From Streptomyces bluensis (GTDB lineage: Bacteria > Actinomycetota > Actinomycetes > Streptomycetales > Streptomycetaceae), in the NCBI RefSeq assembly GCF_014650715.1, contig NZ_BMVM01000005.1:124001-188000 (forward strand): a stretch of 64,000 nucleotides of DNA. The letters run 5' to 3'. The notes beneath the pieces are model-generated. The model had not been told where the DNA came from. It ran no database searches and saw only the letters and a program-made list of their open reading frames with translations. The translations under genes and the position numbers were made by a program. This document shows positions 19,114 through 27,508 of the stretch, piece after piece (the first letter of the stretch is position 1; the number at the start of each line of letters is the position of its first letter).

Positions 19114-20937
19114 CTGTCGACCGCCATCCTCACCGGTCAGCCGGTCCCCGGATCGTCGCTGGAGGGCGATCTGCGGTCGCTCGGCTTCGACGTGCGGGTC
19201 GCCTCCGACGCCGGTGACGCCGAGACGCTCCTGGCCCAGGTCCCCGCCGGGCACCGGGTCGCCCTCGTCGACGCCCGCTTCATGGGCCACGTCCACGCGC
19301 TGCGTCTCGGCCTCACCGATCCCCGCTTCCCGGCCGCCGCACTGCCCGGCGCCGTGACCGTCCAGCCCGCCGCCCGGCAGGCACTGACCCGTGCGGTGGC
19401 CCGCGAGGGCTCCACGCCCACGGGTGGTACGGCCCTCGCCGTGGACGACCTCGCCGACCGCCTCGCCACCGCCCTCGACGCGGACGGCGTCGCCGTGCAC
19501 CGCCCCGAACTCGGCACCCTCGTCGCCACGGTCCCCGTCGACCCCCAGTCCCTGGACGAGGCCCGCCGGGCCGTGGCCGCCGTCGACGACGAGGCCGTCC
19601 GGCTGCGTACGGCCGTGAAGTCCCGCGACGGCTTCTTCACCACGCACTTCATCAGCCCGTACTCCCGCTACATCGCGCGCTGGTGCGCCCGCCGCGGCCT
19701 GACCCCGAACCAGGTCACCACCGCGTCCCTGCTCACCGCCCTGATCGCGGCGGGCTGCGCGGCCACCGGCACCCGCGGCGGCTTCGTCGCGGCCGGTGTG
19801 CTGCTCCTCTTCTCCTTCGTCCTCGACTGCACCGACGGGCAGCTCGCCCGCTACTCCCTGCAGTACTCGACACTCGGCGCCTGGCTCGACGCCACCTTCG
19901 ACCGCGCCAAGGAGTACGCCTACTACGCGGGCCTCGCCCTCGGCGCGGCCCGCGGTGGTGACGACGTGTGGGCGCTCGCCCTCGGCGCGATGGTCCTGCA
20001 GACCTGTCGCCATGTCGTCGACTTCTCCTTCAACGAGGCGAACGTCGACGAGCAGGGCGTCGCGGCCGCCAACACCAGCCCCACCGCGGCCCTTTCGGAC
20101 CGGCTCGACAGCGTCGGCTGGACGGTGTGGGTACGCCGGATGATCGTGCTGCCCATCGGTGAACGCTGGGCGATGATCGCCGTGTTGACCGCCGTCACCA
20201 CTCCTCGGATCACCTTCTACGCGCTGCTCGTCGGCTGCGCGTTCGCCGCGACCTACACCACAGCGGGCCGTGTGCTGCGGTCACTGACGCGCAAGGCGCG
20301 CAGGACGGACCGGGCCGCGGGTGCGCTGGCGGACCTCGCGGACAGCGGCCCCCTCGCGGAGACGCTCGCACGGCTGTTGAGCAAGCTGCCCGCCAAGCCC
20401 CCGTTCAGCGCGCGTGCCTTCGTCGCGCTGCCGGGCGCTGTGATCCTCGTCGCGGCCGCCTGGCTTGAGCCGTACGGCAGTTGGCTGCCCGTGGGCGCCG
20501 CCGCACTGTACGTGTTCACCTCCGCCGCCGCGGTGTCGCTGCCCCTGAAGGGCCGCCTGGACTGGCTCGTTCCCCCCTTCTTCCGCGCCGCCGAGTACTG
20601 CACGGTTCTGGTACTGGCGGCCAAAGCCGGTGTGAACGGGGCCCTGCCGGCGGCTTTCGGGCTGGTGGCGGCCGTCGCCTACCATCACTACGACACGGTG
20701 TACCGCATCCGCGGCAACGCCGGCGCGCCGCCGCACTGGCTGGTGCGGGCGATCGGCGGGCACGAAGGCAGGACGCTGCTGGTCACCGTCCTGGCCGCGC
20801 TGCTCGCGCCCACAGAGTTCAAGGTCGCGCTCACGGCTGCCGCCGTGGCCGTGGCGCTGGTGGTGCTCGCCGAGAGCATCCGTTTCTGGGTGTCCTCCCA
20901 AGCACCCGCCGTACACGATGAAGGAGAACCCGCATGA
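19114..20937 (+). CDS. CDP-alcohol phosphatidyltransferase domain protein with N-terminal nucleotidyltransferase-like region
   Basis: Membrane enzyme of about 607 residues, first gene of the exporter operon. Residues 1-170 resemble a reduced nucleotidyltransferase (compare bifunctional archaeal/bacterial inositol-phosphate enzymes). The CDP-alcohol motif is complete: D238CTDGQLAR, then G255, D259 and D263. Four or more further membrane segments follow; I recall related proteins named DUF5941. It should transfer a phospho-alcohol from a CDP donor to an acceptor hydroxyl. The in-frame stop at 19105 leaves CTG 19114 as the first plausible start, 9 nt after AGGGAG; the next option is GTG 19192, inside conserved-looking sequence. 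Confidence 0.85.
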   Translation: MSTAILTGQPVPGSSLEGDLRSLGFDVRVASDAGDAETLLAQVPAGHRVALVDARFMGHVHALRLGLTDPRFPAAALPGAVTVQPAARQALTRAVAREGSTPTGGTALAVDDLADRLATALDADGVAVHRPELGTLVATVPVDPQSLDEARRAVAAVDDEAVRLRTAVKSRDGFFTTHFISPYSRYIARWCARRGLTPNQVTTASLLTALIAAGCAATGTRGGFVAAGVLLLFSFVLDCTDGQLARYSLQYSTLGAWLDATFDRAKEYAYYAGLALGAARGGDDVWALALGAMVLQTCRHVVDFSFNEANVDEQGVAAANTSPTAALSDRLDSVGWTVWVRRMIVLPIGERWAMIAVLTAVTTPRITFYALLVGCAFAATYTTAGRVLRSLTRKARRTDRAAGALADLADSGPLAETLARLLSKLPAKPPFSARAFVALPGAVILVAAAWLEPYGSWLPVGAAALYVFTSAAAVSLPLKGRLDWLVPPFFRAAEYCTVLVLAAKAGVNGALPAAFGLVAAVAYHHYDTVYRIRGNAGAPPHWLVRAIGGHEGRTLLVTVLAALLAPTEFKVALTAAAVAVALVVLAESIRFWVSSQAPAVHDEGEPA

Positions 20938-21686
20938 TCGGCCTCGTGCTGGCGGCCGGCGCCGGACGGCGTCTGCGCCCCTACACCGACACCCTGCCCA
21001 AGGCGCTGGTGCCGGTGGGACCGGAAGGTGACGAGGACAGCCTCACCGTCCTGGACCTGACCCTCGGCAACTTCGCCGAGATCGGTCTGACCGAGGTCGC
21101 GATCATCGTCGGCTACCGCAAGGAGGCCGTGTACGAGCGGCGCGAGGCCCTGGAGCAGAAGTACGGCCTCAAGATCACCCTCATCGACAACGACAAGGCC
21201 GAGGAGTGGAACAACGCCTACTCCCTGTGGTGCGGCCGTGACGCCATCAAGCACTCGGTGATCCTCGCGAACGGCGACACCGTGCACCCGGTCTCCGTCG
21301 AGAAGACCCTGCTCGCCGCCCGTGGCGACGGCAAGAGGATCATCCTCGCCGTCGACACCGTGAAGTCCCTCGCCGACGAGGAGATGAAGGTCGTCGTCGA
21401 CCCCGGGAAGGGCATGACGAAGATCACCAAGCTGATGGACCCGGCGGAGGCCTCCGGCGAGTACATCGGCGTCACCCTCATCGAGGGCGAGGCCGCCGAC
21501 GAGCTGGCCGACGCGCTGAAGACGGTCTTCGAGACCGACCCCCAGCAGTTCTACGAGCACGGCTACCAGGAACTCGTGAACCGCGGCTTCAGGATCGACG
21601 TCGCGCCCATCGGCGACGTCAGGTGGGTGGAGATCGACAACCACGACGACCTCGCCAAGGGACGTGAGATCGCGTGCCAGTACTGA
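20934..21686 (+). CDS. LicC-like sugar/choline-phosphate cytidylyltransferase
   Basis: Nucleotidyltransferase of 250 residues. The NTP-binding N terminus is LAAGAGRRLRPYTDTLPKAL, the metal-binding Asp is in ILANGDTVHP, and EEWNNAYSLW matches the phosphocholine-cytidylyltransferase subgroup. It likely makes a CDP-alcohol from CTP and a phosphorylated polyol; with the next gene encoding a glycerol-1-phosphate dehydrogenase-like enzyme, sn-glycerol-1-phosphate is a plausible substrate (inference). It overlaps the preceding gene by 4 bp (ATGA) and the following one by 13 bp. Confidence 0.88.
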   Translation: MIGLVLAAGAGRRLRPYTDTLPKALVPVGPEGDEDSLTVLDLTLGNFAEIGLTEVAIIVGYRKEAVYERREALEQKYGLKITLIDNDKAEEWNNAYSLWCGRDAIKHSVILANGDTVHPVSVEKTLLAARGDGKRIILAVDTVKSLADEEMKVVVDPGKGMTKITKLMDPAEASGEYIGVTLIEGEAADELADALKTVFETDPQQFYEHGYQELVNRGFRIDVAPIGDVRWVEIDNHDDLAKGREIACQY

Positions 21687-22738
21687 CGAGGCTCATCCCC
21701 TCGCCGGTCGTCGTCGACATCCGTCCCGGTGCGCTCGACGACCTGGCGACGATCCTGTCGGACCAGCGCATCGCGCCGTCCGGCCGGATGGCCTTCGCGA
21801 TCAGCGGCGGCTCCGGCCGTGCGCTGCGCGAGCGGTTCTCCCCCGCGCTGCCGGAGGCGGACTGGTTCTGCGACGCCGACGGCACCATCGACGGCGCGGT
21901 ACGGCTCGCCGACTCGATCAAGAAGGGCGGGCACTACGACGCCGTGATCGGGCTCGGCGGCGGCAAGGTCATCGACTGCGCCAAGTACGCCGCCGCCCGA
22001 GTCGGCCTGCCGCTTGTCGCCGTGGCCACGAACCTCGCCAACGACGGTCTGTGCTCTCCGGTGGCCACGCTCGACAACGACGCGGGCCGCGGCTCGTACG
22101 GTGTGCCCAATCCGATCGGGATCGTCATCGACCTGGATGTCATCCGTGAGGCACCGGTGCGCTTCGTGCGGGCCGGGATCGGCGATGTGATCTGCAAGAT
22201 CTCCGCCGTGGCCGACTGGGAGCTTTCGAGCCGGGAGACGGGTGAGAAAGTCGACGGGCTGGCCGCCGCCATGGCACGGCAGGCCGCCGAAGCGGTGCTG
22301 CGTCACCCCGGTGGCATCGGCGACGACGACTTCCTGACGACCCTGTCCGAGTCCCTCGTACTCTGCGGCATCTCCATGTCCGTCGCCGGCGACAGCCGTC
22401 CCGCGTCGGGCGCCTGCCACGAGATCAGCCACGCGTTCGACCTGAGCTTCCCGCGGCGCAACGCCCTCCACGGCGAGCAGTGCGGCCTCGGCGGTGCGTT
22501 CGCCACGTTCCTGCGGGGCCACCACGAGATCGCGGGGCAGATGGTCGAAGTCCTCCGGCACCACGGCCTGCCCGTCCTCCCGGACGAGATCGGCTTCACC
22601 GCCGAGGAGTTTGTCCAGGTCGTGGAGTTCGCCCCGCAGACCCGGCCCGGCCGCTACACGATCCTCGAACATCTCGACCTGTCCACCGACCAGATCAGGG
22701 ACGCATACGCCGACTATGCAAAAGCCATCGGTAGCTGA
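21674..22738 (+). CDS. Glycerol-1-phosphate dehydrogenase-like enzyme (EgsA/AraM group)
   Basis: Iron-containing alcohol-dehydrogenase-fold enzyme of 354 residues. NAD(P) binding is shown by IGLGGGKVIDCAKYAA, the DHAP-binding region by ATNLANDGLCSPVA, and metal ligands by SGACHEISHAFD and ALHGEQCGLG. The family reduces dihydroxyacetone phosphate to sn-glycerol-1-phosphate, the archaeal-type glycerol enantiomer, uncommon in actinobacteria. GTG 21674 overlaps the cytidylyltransferase gene by 13 bp, so the two steps are tightly coupled. Confidence 0.87.
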   Translation: MPVLTRLIPSPVVVDIRPGALDDLATILSDQRIAPSGRMAFAISGGSGRALRERFSPALPEADWFCDADGTIDGAVRLADSIKKGGHYDAVIGLGGGKVIDCAKYAAARVGLPLVAVATNLANDGLCSPVATLDNDAGRGSYGVPNPIGIVIDLDVIREAPVRFVRAGIGDVICKISAVADWELSSRETGEKVDGLAAAMARQAAEAVLRHPGGIGDDDFLTTLSESLVLCGISMSVAGDSRPASGACHEISHAFDLSFPRRNALHGEQCGLGGAFATFLRGHHEIAGQMVEVLRHHGLPVLPDEIGFTAEEFVQVVEFAPQTRPGRYTILEHLDLSTDQIRDAYADYAKAIGS

Positions 22739-23495
22739 ACTCCGCCCGGTCGTCCACCCCCCGGGCGTGAAGGACCGGCGGAGCGGCGAGCACTGGGCCG
22801 GGCGGCTGTACATGCGCGAGATCTCGCTGCGCATCGACCGGCACCTGGTGAACACCCGGGTCACGCCCAACCAGCTGACCTACCTGATGACCCTCTGCGG
22901 TGTCCTCGCCGCCCCGGCCCTGCTGGTGCCGGGGATCCCGGGCGCGGTGCTCGGCGTGCTGATGGTCCAGCTCTATCTGCTGCTGGACTGCGTCGACGGT
23001 GAGATAGCGCGCTGGAAGAAGCAGTACTCGCTCGCCGGGGTCTACATGGATCGCGTCGCCGCCTACCTCTGCGACGCCGCCGTACTGGTCGGTTTCGGCC
23101 TGCGCGCCGCCGACCTGTGGGGCTCCGGGCGGATCGACTGGCTGTGGGCCTTCCTCGGCACGCTGGCCGCTCTGGGCGCGATCCTGATCAAGGCCGAGAC
23201 GGACCTCGTCGGGGTCGCCCGCCACCAGGCCGGGAAGCCGCCGGTCCAGGAGTCGGCCTCCGTGCCGCGCTCCTCCGGCGTGGCGCTGGCCCGCAGGGCC
23301 GCCGCCGCGCTGAAGTTCCACCGGCTGGTCCTGGGCGTCGAGGCGTCCTTGCTGATCCTGGTCCTCGCGGTCCTGGACACGGTGCGGGGCGACCTGTTCT
23401 TCTCGCGGCTCGGCGTCGCCGTACTGGCGGGTATCGCGCTCCTGCAGACCCTGCTGCACCTGGTGTCCGTCCTGGCCTCCAGCAGGCTGAAGTGA
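22716..23495 (+). CDS. CDP-alcohol phosphatidyltransferase family protein with altered fourth Asp
   Basis: Membrane protein of 259 residues with about five or six helices. The signature reads D91CVDGEIAR, G108, D112 and then Ala116 where the catalytic fourth Asp is expected; D120 is the nearest replacement. An NTRVTPNQLTY amphipathic segment precedes the first helix as usual. It overlaps the dehydrogenase gene by 23 bp. It may be a second phosphotransferase with shifted catalytic residue, or a non-catalytic or differently acting paralogue. Confidence 0.85.
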   Translation: MQKPSVAELRPVVHPPGVKDRRSGEHWAGRLYMREISLRIDRHLVNTRVTPNQLTYLMTLCGVLAAPALLVPGIPGAVLGVLMVQLYLLLDCVDGEIARWKKQYSLAGVYMDRVAAYLCDAAVLVGFGLRAADLWGSGRIDWLWAFLGTLAALGAILIKAETDLVGVARHQAGKPPVQESASVPRSSGVALARRAAAALKFHRLVLGVEASLLILVLAVLDTVRGDLFFSRLGVAVLAGIALLQTLLHLVSVLASSRLK

Positions 23496-24376
23496 GCAGC
23501 GGCATGAAGGTCGGCGCGGTCATCATCACCATGGGCAACCGCCCCGACGAACTGCGTGCCCTCCTCGACTCGGTCGCCAAGCAGGACGGCGACCGGGTCG
23601 AGGTGGTCGTCGTCGGCAACGGCTCCCCGGTGCCGGAGGTCCCCGAGGGCGTACGCACCGTCGAACTGCCCGAGAACCTCGGCATCCCCGGCGGCCGCAA
23701 CGTCGGCATCGAGGCATTCGGCCCCGGCGGGACCGACGTCGACATCCTGCTGTTCCTCGACGACGACGGCCTGCTGGCCCGCAACGACACCGCCGAGCTG
23801 TGCCGTGCGGCCTTCGCGGCCGACCCGAAGCTCGGGATCGTCAGCTTCCGCATCGCCGACCCGGACACCGGCGTCACCCAGCGGCGCCACGTGCCCCGCC
23901 TGCGGGCCGCCGACCCGATGCGTTCCTCCCGGGTGACCACGTTCCTCGGCGGCGCCAACGCCGTCCGTACGAAGGTTCTCGCCGAAGTAGGCGGACTTCC
24001 GGACGAATTCTTCTACGCACACGAGGAAACCGACCTGGCATGGCGGGCCCTCGACGCGGGCTGGATGATCGACTACCGGTCCGACATGGTGCTGTACCAC
24101 CCCACGACCGCGCCCTCCCGGCACGCGGTCTACCACCGCATGGTCGCCCGCAACCGGGTCTGGCTCGCCCGCCGCAACCTCCCCGCGCTCCTGGTGCCGG
24201 TCTACCTCGGCGTCTGGGTGCTGCTGACGCTGGTTCGCAGACCTTCGCGGGCCGCCCTGAGGGCCTGGTTCGGCGGCTTCAAGGAGGGCTGGACGACCGC
24301 GTGCGGTGCCCGTCGGCCCATGAAGTGGCGTACGGTGTGGCGTCTTACCCGATTGGGCCGACCTCCCGTCATCTGA
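23492..24376 (+). CDS. Glycosyltransferase family 2
   Basis: GT-A fold glycosyltransferase of 294 residues. The N terminus VGAVIITMGNRPDELRALL binds the nucleotide sugar, LFLDDDG is the metal-binding DxD-type motif, and HEETDLAWR is the acidic motif of the catalytic base region. The C terminus contains one hydrophobic segment (LLVPVYLGVWVLLTL) for membrane attachment. The GTG at 23492 forms a GTGA overlap with the preceding stop; ATG 23504 is an alternative. It presumably decorates or extends the product exported by the next two genes. Confidence 0.88.
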   Translation: MSSGMKVGAVIITMGNRPDELRALLDSVAKQDGDRVEVVVVGNGSPVPEVPEGVRTVELPENLGIPGGRNVGIEAFGPGGTDVDILLFLDDDGLLARNDTAELCRAAFAADPKLGIVSFRIADPDTGVTQRRHVPRLRAADPMRSSRVTTFLGGANAVRTKVLAEVGGLPDEFFYAHEETDLAWRALDAGWMIDYRSDMVLYHPTTAPSRHAVYHRMVARNRVWLARRNLPALLVPVYLGVWVLLTLVRRPSRAALRAWFGGFKEGWTTACGARRPMKWRTVWRLTRLGRPPVI

Positions 24377-24474
24377 CAAGCTCGATATCTGAGAGCATTC
24401 GGCGGTACCCCGGAACCGGGTTTCTGCCTGGGCCCGACCAGCCTGCGCACTTTTGAGGACGAAAGTTTCCACTT

Positions 24475-25404
24475 GTGAGTGAGACAACGCATGACGGCTC
24501 AGTCGCCGTGAGCGACCGGCCGTCGCCCGACGAGGGACTCTCCCCCGCCGAGCTGGCCGCCAAGTACGGCCTCGCGGTCAGCGGAGCCCGGCCCGGGCTC
24601 GGCGAGTACGTCGCCCAGCTCTGGGGGCGCCGCCACTTCATCCTCGCCTTCTCCCAGGCGAAACTCACCGCCCAGTACAGCCAGGCCAAGCTCGGCCAGC
24701 TCTGGCAGGTGGCGACTCCGCTGCTCAACGCGCTGGTGTACTTCCTGATCTTCGGGCTGATCCTCAACGCGGACAGGGGCATGGCCCGCGAGGTCTACAT
24801 CCCGTTCCTGGTCACGGGTGTCTTCGTCTTCACCTTCACGCAGAGCTCGGTCATGGCGGGCGTCCGTGCGATCTCCGGCAACCTCGGCCTGGTGCGGGCG
24901 CTGCACTTCCCGCGTGCCTCGCTGCCGATCTCGTTCTCGCTCCAGCAGCTCCAGCAGCTGCTCTTCTCGATGATCGTGCTGTTCGTCGTGGCGGTGGCCT
25001 TCGGCAGTTACCCGCGCCTGTCCTGGGTGCTGATCCTCCCGGTCCTCGCCCTGCAGTTCCTCTTCAACACCGGCCTGGCGATGATCATGGCCCGGATGGG
25101 CGCCAAGACCCCCGACCTCGCGCAGCTGATGCCGTTCGTCATGCGGACCTGGATGTACGCCTCCGGCGTCATGTTCTCGATCCCCGTGATGCTCGCCGAC
25201 CACCCGCGGTGGATCGCCGACGTCCTCCAGTGGAACCCCGCCGCCATCTACATGGACCTGATGCGCTTCGCGCTGATCGACGGCTACGGTTCCGAGAACC
25301 TGCCCCCGCACGTATGGGCGGTCGCGGGCGGCTGGGCCGCGCTCGTCGCCCTCGGCGGCTTCGTGTACTTCTGGAAGGCGGAGGAGCGGTACGGCCGTGG
25401 CTGA
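24475..25404 (+). CDS. ABC-2 type permease, polysaccharide/teichoic-acid export (TagG/Wzm-like)
   Basis: Membrane component of 309 residues with six predicted helices and the amphipathic YSQAKLGQLWQVATPLLNAL entry helix typical of ABC-2 polymer exporters. The N-terminal 40 residues are cytoplasmic and disordered. GTG 24475 follows GAGGACGAAAG. It overlaps the ATPase gene by 8 bp, so the two form one transporter that would move a lipid-linked glycan or polyol phosphate across the membrane. Confidence 0.9.
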   Translation: MSETTHDGSVAVSDRPSPDEGLSPAELAAKYGLAVSGARPGLGEYVAQLWGRRHFILAFSQAKLTAQYSQAKLGQLWQVATPLLNALVYFLIFGLILNADRGMAREVYIPFLVTGVFVFTFTQSSVMAGVRAISGNLGLVRALHFPRASLPISFSLQQLQQLLFSMIVLFVVAVAFGSYPRLSWVLILPVLALQFLFNTGLAMIMARMGAKTPDLAQLMPFVMRTWMYASGVMFSIPVMLADHPRWIADVLQWNPAAIYMDLMRFALIDGYGSENLPPHVWAVAGGWAALVALGGFVYFWKAEERYGRG

Positions 25405-26173
25405 GGCACGCATTCCCACCGTCATCGCGGACGAGTTGCACATCGTCTACCGCGTCAACGGCGCCAAGACCGGCAAGGGCAGCGCCACCGCGGCTCTCAG
25501 CCGCATCCTCAGGAGGGGCTCCGACGACACGGCGCGCGGTGTGCGCAAGGTGCACGCGGTCCGGGGCGTCTCCTTCACCGCCTACCGCGGTGAGGCCATC
25601 GGCCTGATCGGCTCCAACGGCTCCGGCAAGTCCACCCTGCTGCGCGCCGTCGCCGGCCTGCTCCCCGCGGAGAGCGGCAAGGTCTACACCGACGGCCAGC
25701 CCTCGCTCCTCGGCGTCAACGCCGCCCTGATGAACGATCTGACGGGCGAACGGAACGTCATCCTGGGCGGGCTCGCGATGGGTATGTCCCGCGAGCAGAT
25801 CAAGGAGCGCTACCAGGGGATCGTCGACTTCTCGGGCATCAACGAGAAGGGCGACTTCATCACCCTGCCCATGCGCACCTACTCCTCCGGCATGGCGGCG
25901 CGCCTGCGCTTCTCCATCGCGGCCGCCAAGGACCACGACGTCCTCATGATCGACGAGGCCCTCGCCACCGGTGACCGCAAGTTCCAGAAGCGCTCCGAGG
26001 CCCGCATCCGCGAGCTGCGCAAGGAGGCCGGCACCGTCTTCCTGGTGAGCCACAACAACAAGTCGATCCGCGACACCTGCGACCGCGTCCTGTGGCTGGA
26101 ACGCGGCGAGCTGCGGATGGACGGGCCCACCGAGGACGTCCTCAAGGAGTACGAGAAGTTCACCGGCAAGTAG
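25397..26173 (+). CDS. ABC transporter ATP-binding protein, polysaccharide/teichoic-acid export (TagH/Wzt-like)
   Basis: ATPase of 258 residues. Walker A is GSNGSGKST, Walker B LMIDEALATGD, and the signature is the variant YSSGMAARL instead of LSGGQ, which marks the polysaccharide-export branch (TagH, Wzt, KpsT). There is no C-terminal carbohydrate-binding extension, so chain-end recognition as in long Wzt proteins is not expected. It partners with the preceding permease. Confidence 0.92.
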   Translation: MAEARIPTVIADELHIVYRVNGAKTGKGSATAALSRILRRGSDDTARGVRKVHAVRGVSFTAYRGEAIGLIGSNGSGKSTLLRAVAGLLPAESGKVYTDGQPSLLGVNAALMNDLTGERNVILGGLAMGMSREQIKERYQGIVDFSGINEKGDFITLPMRTYSSGMAARLRFSIAAAKDHDVLMIDEALATGDRKFQKRSEARIRELRKEAGTVFLVSHNNKSIRDTCDRVLWLERGELRMDGPTEDVLKEYEKFTGK

Positions 26174-26218
26174 CCGGTACTCCGAGGGCCGGTCCCGTCC
26201 CTCACCACCAGCATGCAC

Positions 26219-26251
26219 CGGACCCCGCCGGAACGCCTCCGGCGGGGTCCG
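26219..26251 (+). terminator. Terminator after the exporter operon
   Basis: CGGACCCCGCCGGA (26219-26232) pairs exactly with TCCGGCGGGGTCCG (26238-26251) around a 5-nt loop, 45 nt after the ATPase stop. It separates the exporter operon from the hopanoid operon; the remaining 350 bp up to hpnC are relatively AT-rich in places and should contain the hopanoid promoter. Confidence 0.7.
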
Positions 26252-26543
26252 GGTGCCAAGGACGGGCAACGAACTCGGCAAGGACGGTCCCGTACGGCAA
26301 AGAAGGGACCAACTCCGGTTCCGCTGAGGAAGCTTCGGGCCAATCGGTGTGTTGTCGTGATGCTCAGGACACCCCGACGGAGTAGGGCGCGTTGTACAAC
26401 GTAAGCTGTACCGGTGCCGAATCGCGGCAAGTAGGGCCATAATGCGCGACACCCGGTACCCGCCGTATGGAGCCGTCCACCGGGCGGCGTGTCCGAAATA
26501 GTGTGTATTGCGTCGGCAGTGTAGAACGGGAGATGTGACGGCA

Positions 26544-26609
26544 ATGGCTACGGAAACTCCCCACCTCCGCGACGCTTGTGCCGTCCCCGCGCCGGGTGAC
26601 GAGCGGTGA
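26544..26609 (+). CDS. Possible 21-codon leader ORF before hpnC
   Basis: ATG 26544 opens MATETPHLRDACAVPAPGDER and its TGA overlaps the GTG of hpnC (GTGA). GGGAG lies 11 nt upstream of the ATG, while hpnC itself lacks an independent strong ribosome binding site. It could couple translation into hpnC, or be chance. Confidence 0.35.
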   Translation: MATETPHLRDACAVPAPGDER

Positions 26610-27508
26610 CCGAAGCCGGGACGGCGCGCACCGGCGACCCGGAGCGCGGCACCCTCGACAAGGCCGCGGCCGAGAACTTTCCCGTGGCACCGTTCTTCCT
26701 GCCCAGGGCGTGGCGCGCCGACCTCATGGCGGTCTACGGCTTCGCCCGCCTGGTCGACGACATCGGTGACGGCGACCTCGCGCCCGGCGGCGCCGACGCC
26801 CGCCTGCTGGGCGTGTCCCCCGAGGAGGCCGAGGACCGGTCGGTCCTGCTGGACGCCTTCGAGGCCGACCTGCGGAGGGTGTTCGACGCGAGCCCCCGTC
26901 ACCCCCTGCTGCGCCGCCTCCAGCTCACCGTCCGCCGCCGGTCCCTGACGCCCGAGCCCTTCCTCGGTCTGATCGCGGCCAACCGTCAGGACCAGGTCGT
27001 CCGGCGGTACGAGACGTACGACGACCTCCTCGCCTACTGCGAACTGTCCGCCAACCCCGTCGGCCGCCTCGTCCTCGCCGTCACCGGCACGTCCACGCCC
27101 GAGCGCGTGCGCCGCTCCGACGCCGTCTGTACAGCCCTGCAGATCGTCGAACACCTCCAGGACGTGGCCGAGGATCTCGGCCGCGACCGCATCTACCTGC
27201 CCGCCGCGGACATGAAGCGCTTTCACGTCCGGGAGGCGGATCTCGCGGCGACCACGGCAGGCGCATCGGTGCGCGCGCTGGTTGCGTATGAAGCCGAACG
27301 CGCCCGTGACCTGCTGAATGAGGGCAACCCCCTGGTGGGTAGCGTCCACGGCAGGCTGAGGCTGCTCCTTGCCGGGTTCGTCGCGGGGGGAAGGGCGGCG
27401 ATCCACGCCATCGCCGCCGCCGACTATGACGTACTTCCCGGCCCGCCCAAGCCAGGCAGGCTTCGACTGCTGCGTGAGGCGGGCGTGACTCTGCGAGGAG
27501 AGGGGTGA
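26606..27508 (+). CDS. hpnC: Squalene synthase HpnC (hydroxysqualene synthase)
   Basis: Trans-isoprenyl diphosphate synthase-fold enzyme of 300 residues that converts presqualene diphosphate to hydroxysqualene. The two Asp-rich motifs are FARLVDDIGDG and EHLQDVAEDLGRDRIYLPA. It heads the hopanoid operon and its stop overlaps hpnD by GTGA. Distinguished from HpnD by order in the locus and by the shorter first acidic region. Confidence 0.93.
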   Translation: MTEAGTARTGDPERGTLDKAAAENFPVAPFFLPRAWRADLMAVYGFARLVDDIGDGDLAPGGADARLLGVSPEEAEDRSVLLDAFEADLRRVFDASPRHPLLRRLQLTVRRRSLTPEPFLGLIAANRQDQVVRRYETYDDLLAYCELSANPVGRLVLAVTGTSTPERVRRSDAVCTALQIVEHLQDVAEDLGRDRIYLPAADMKRFHVREADLAATTAGASVRALVAYEAERARDLLNEGNPLVGSVHGRLRLLLAGFVAGGRAAIHAIAAADYDVLPGPPKPGRLRLLREAGVTLRGEG

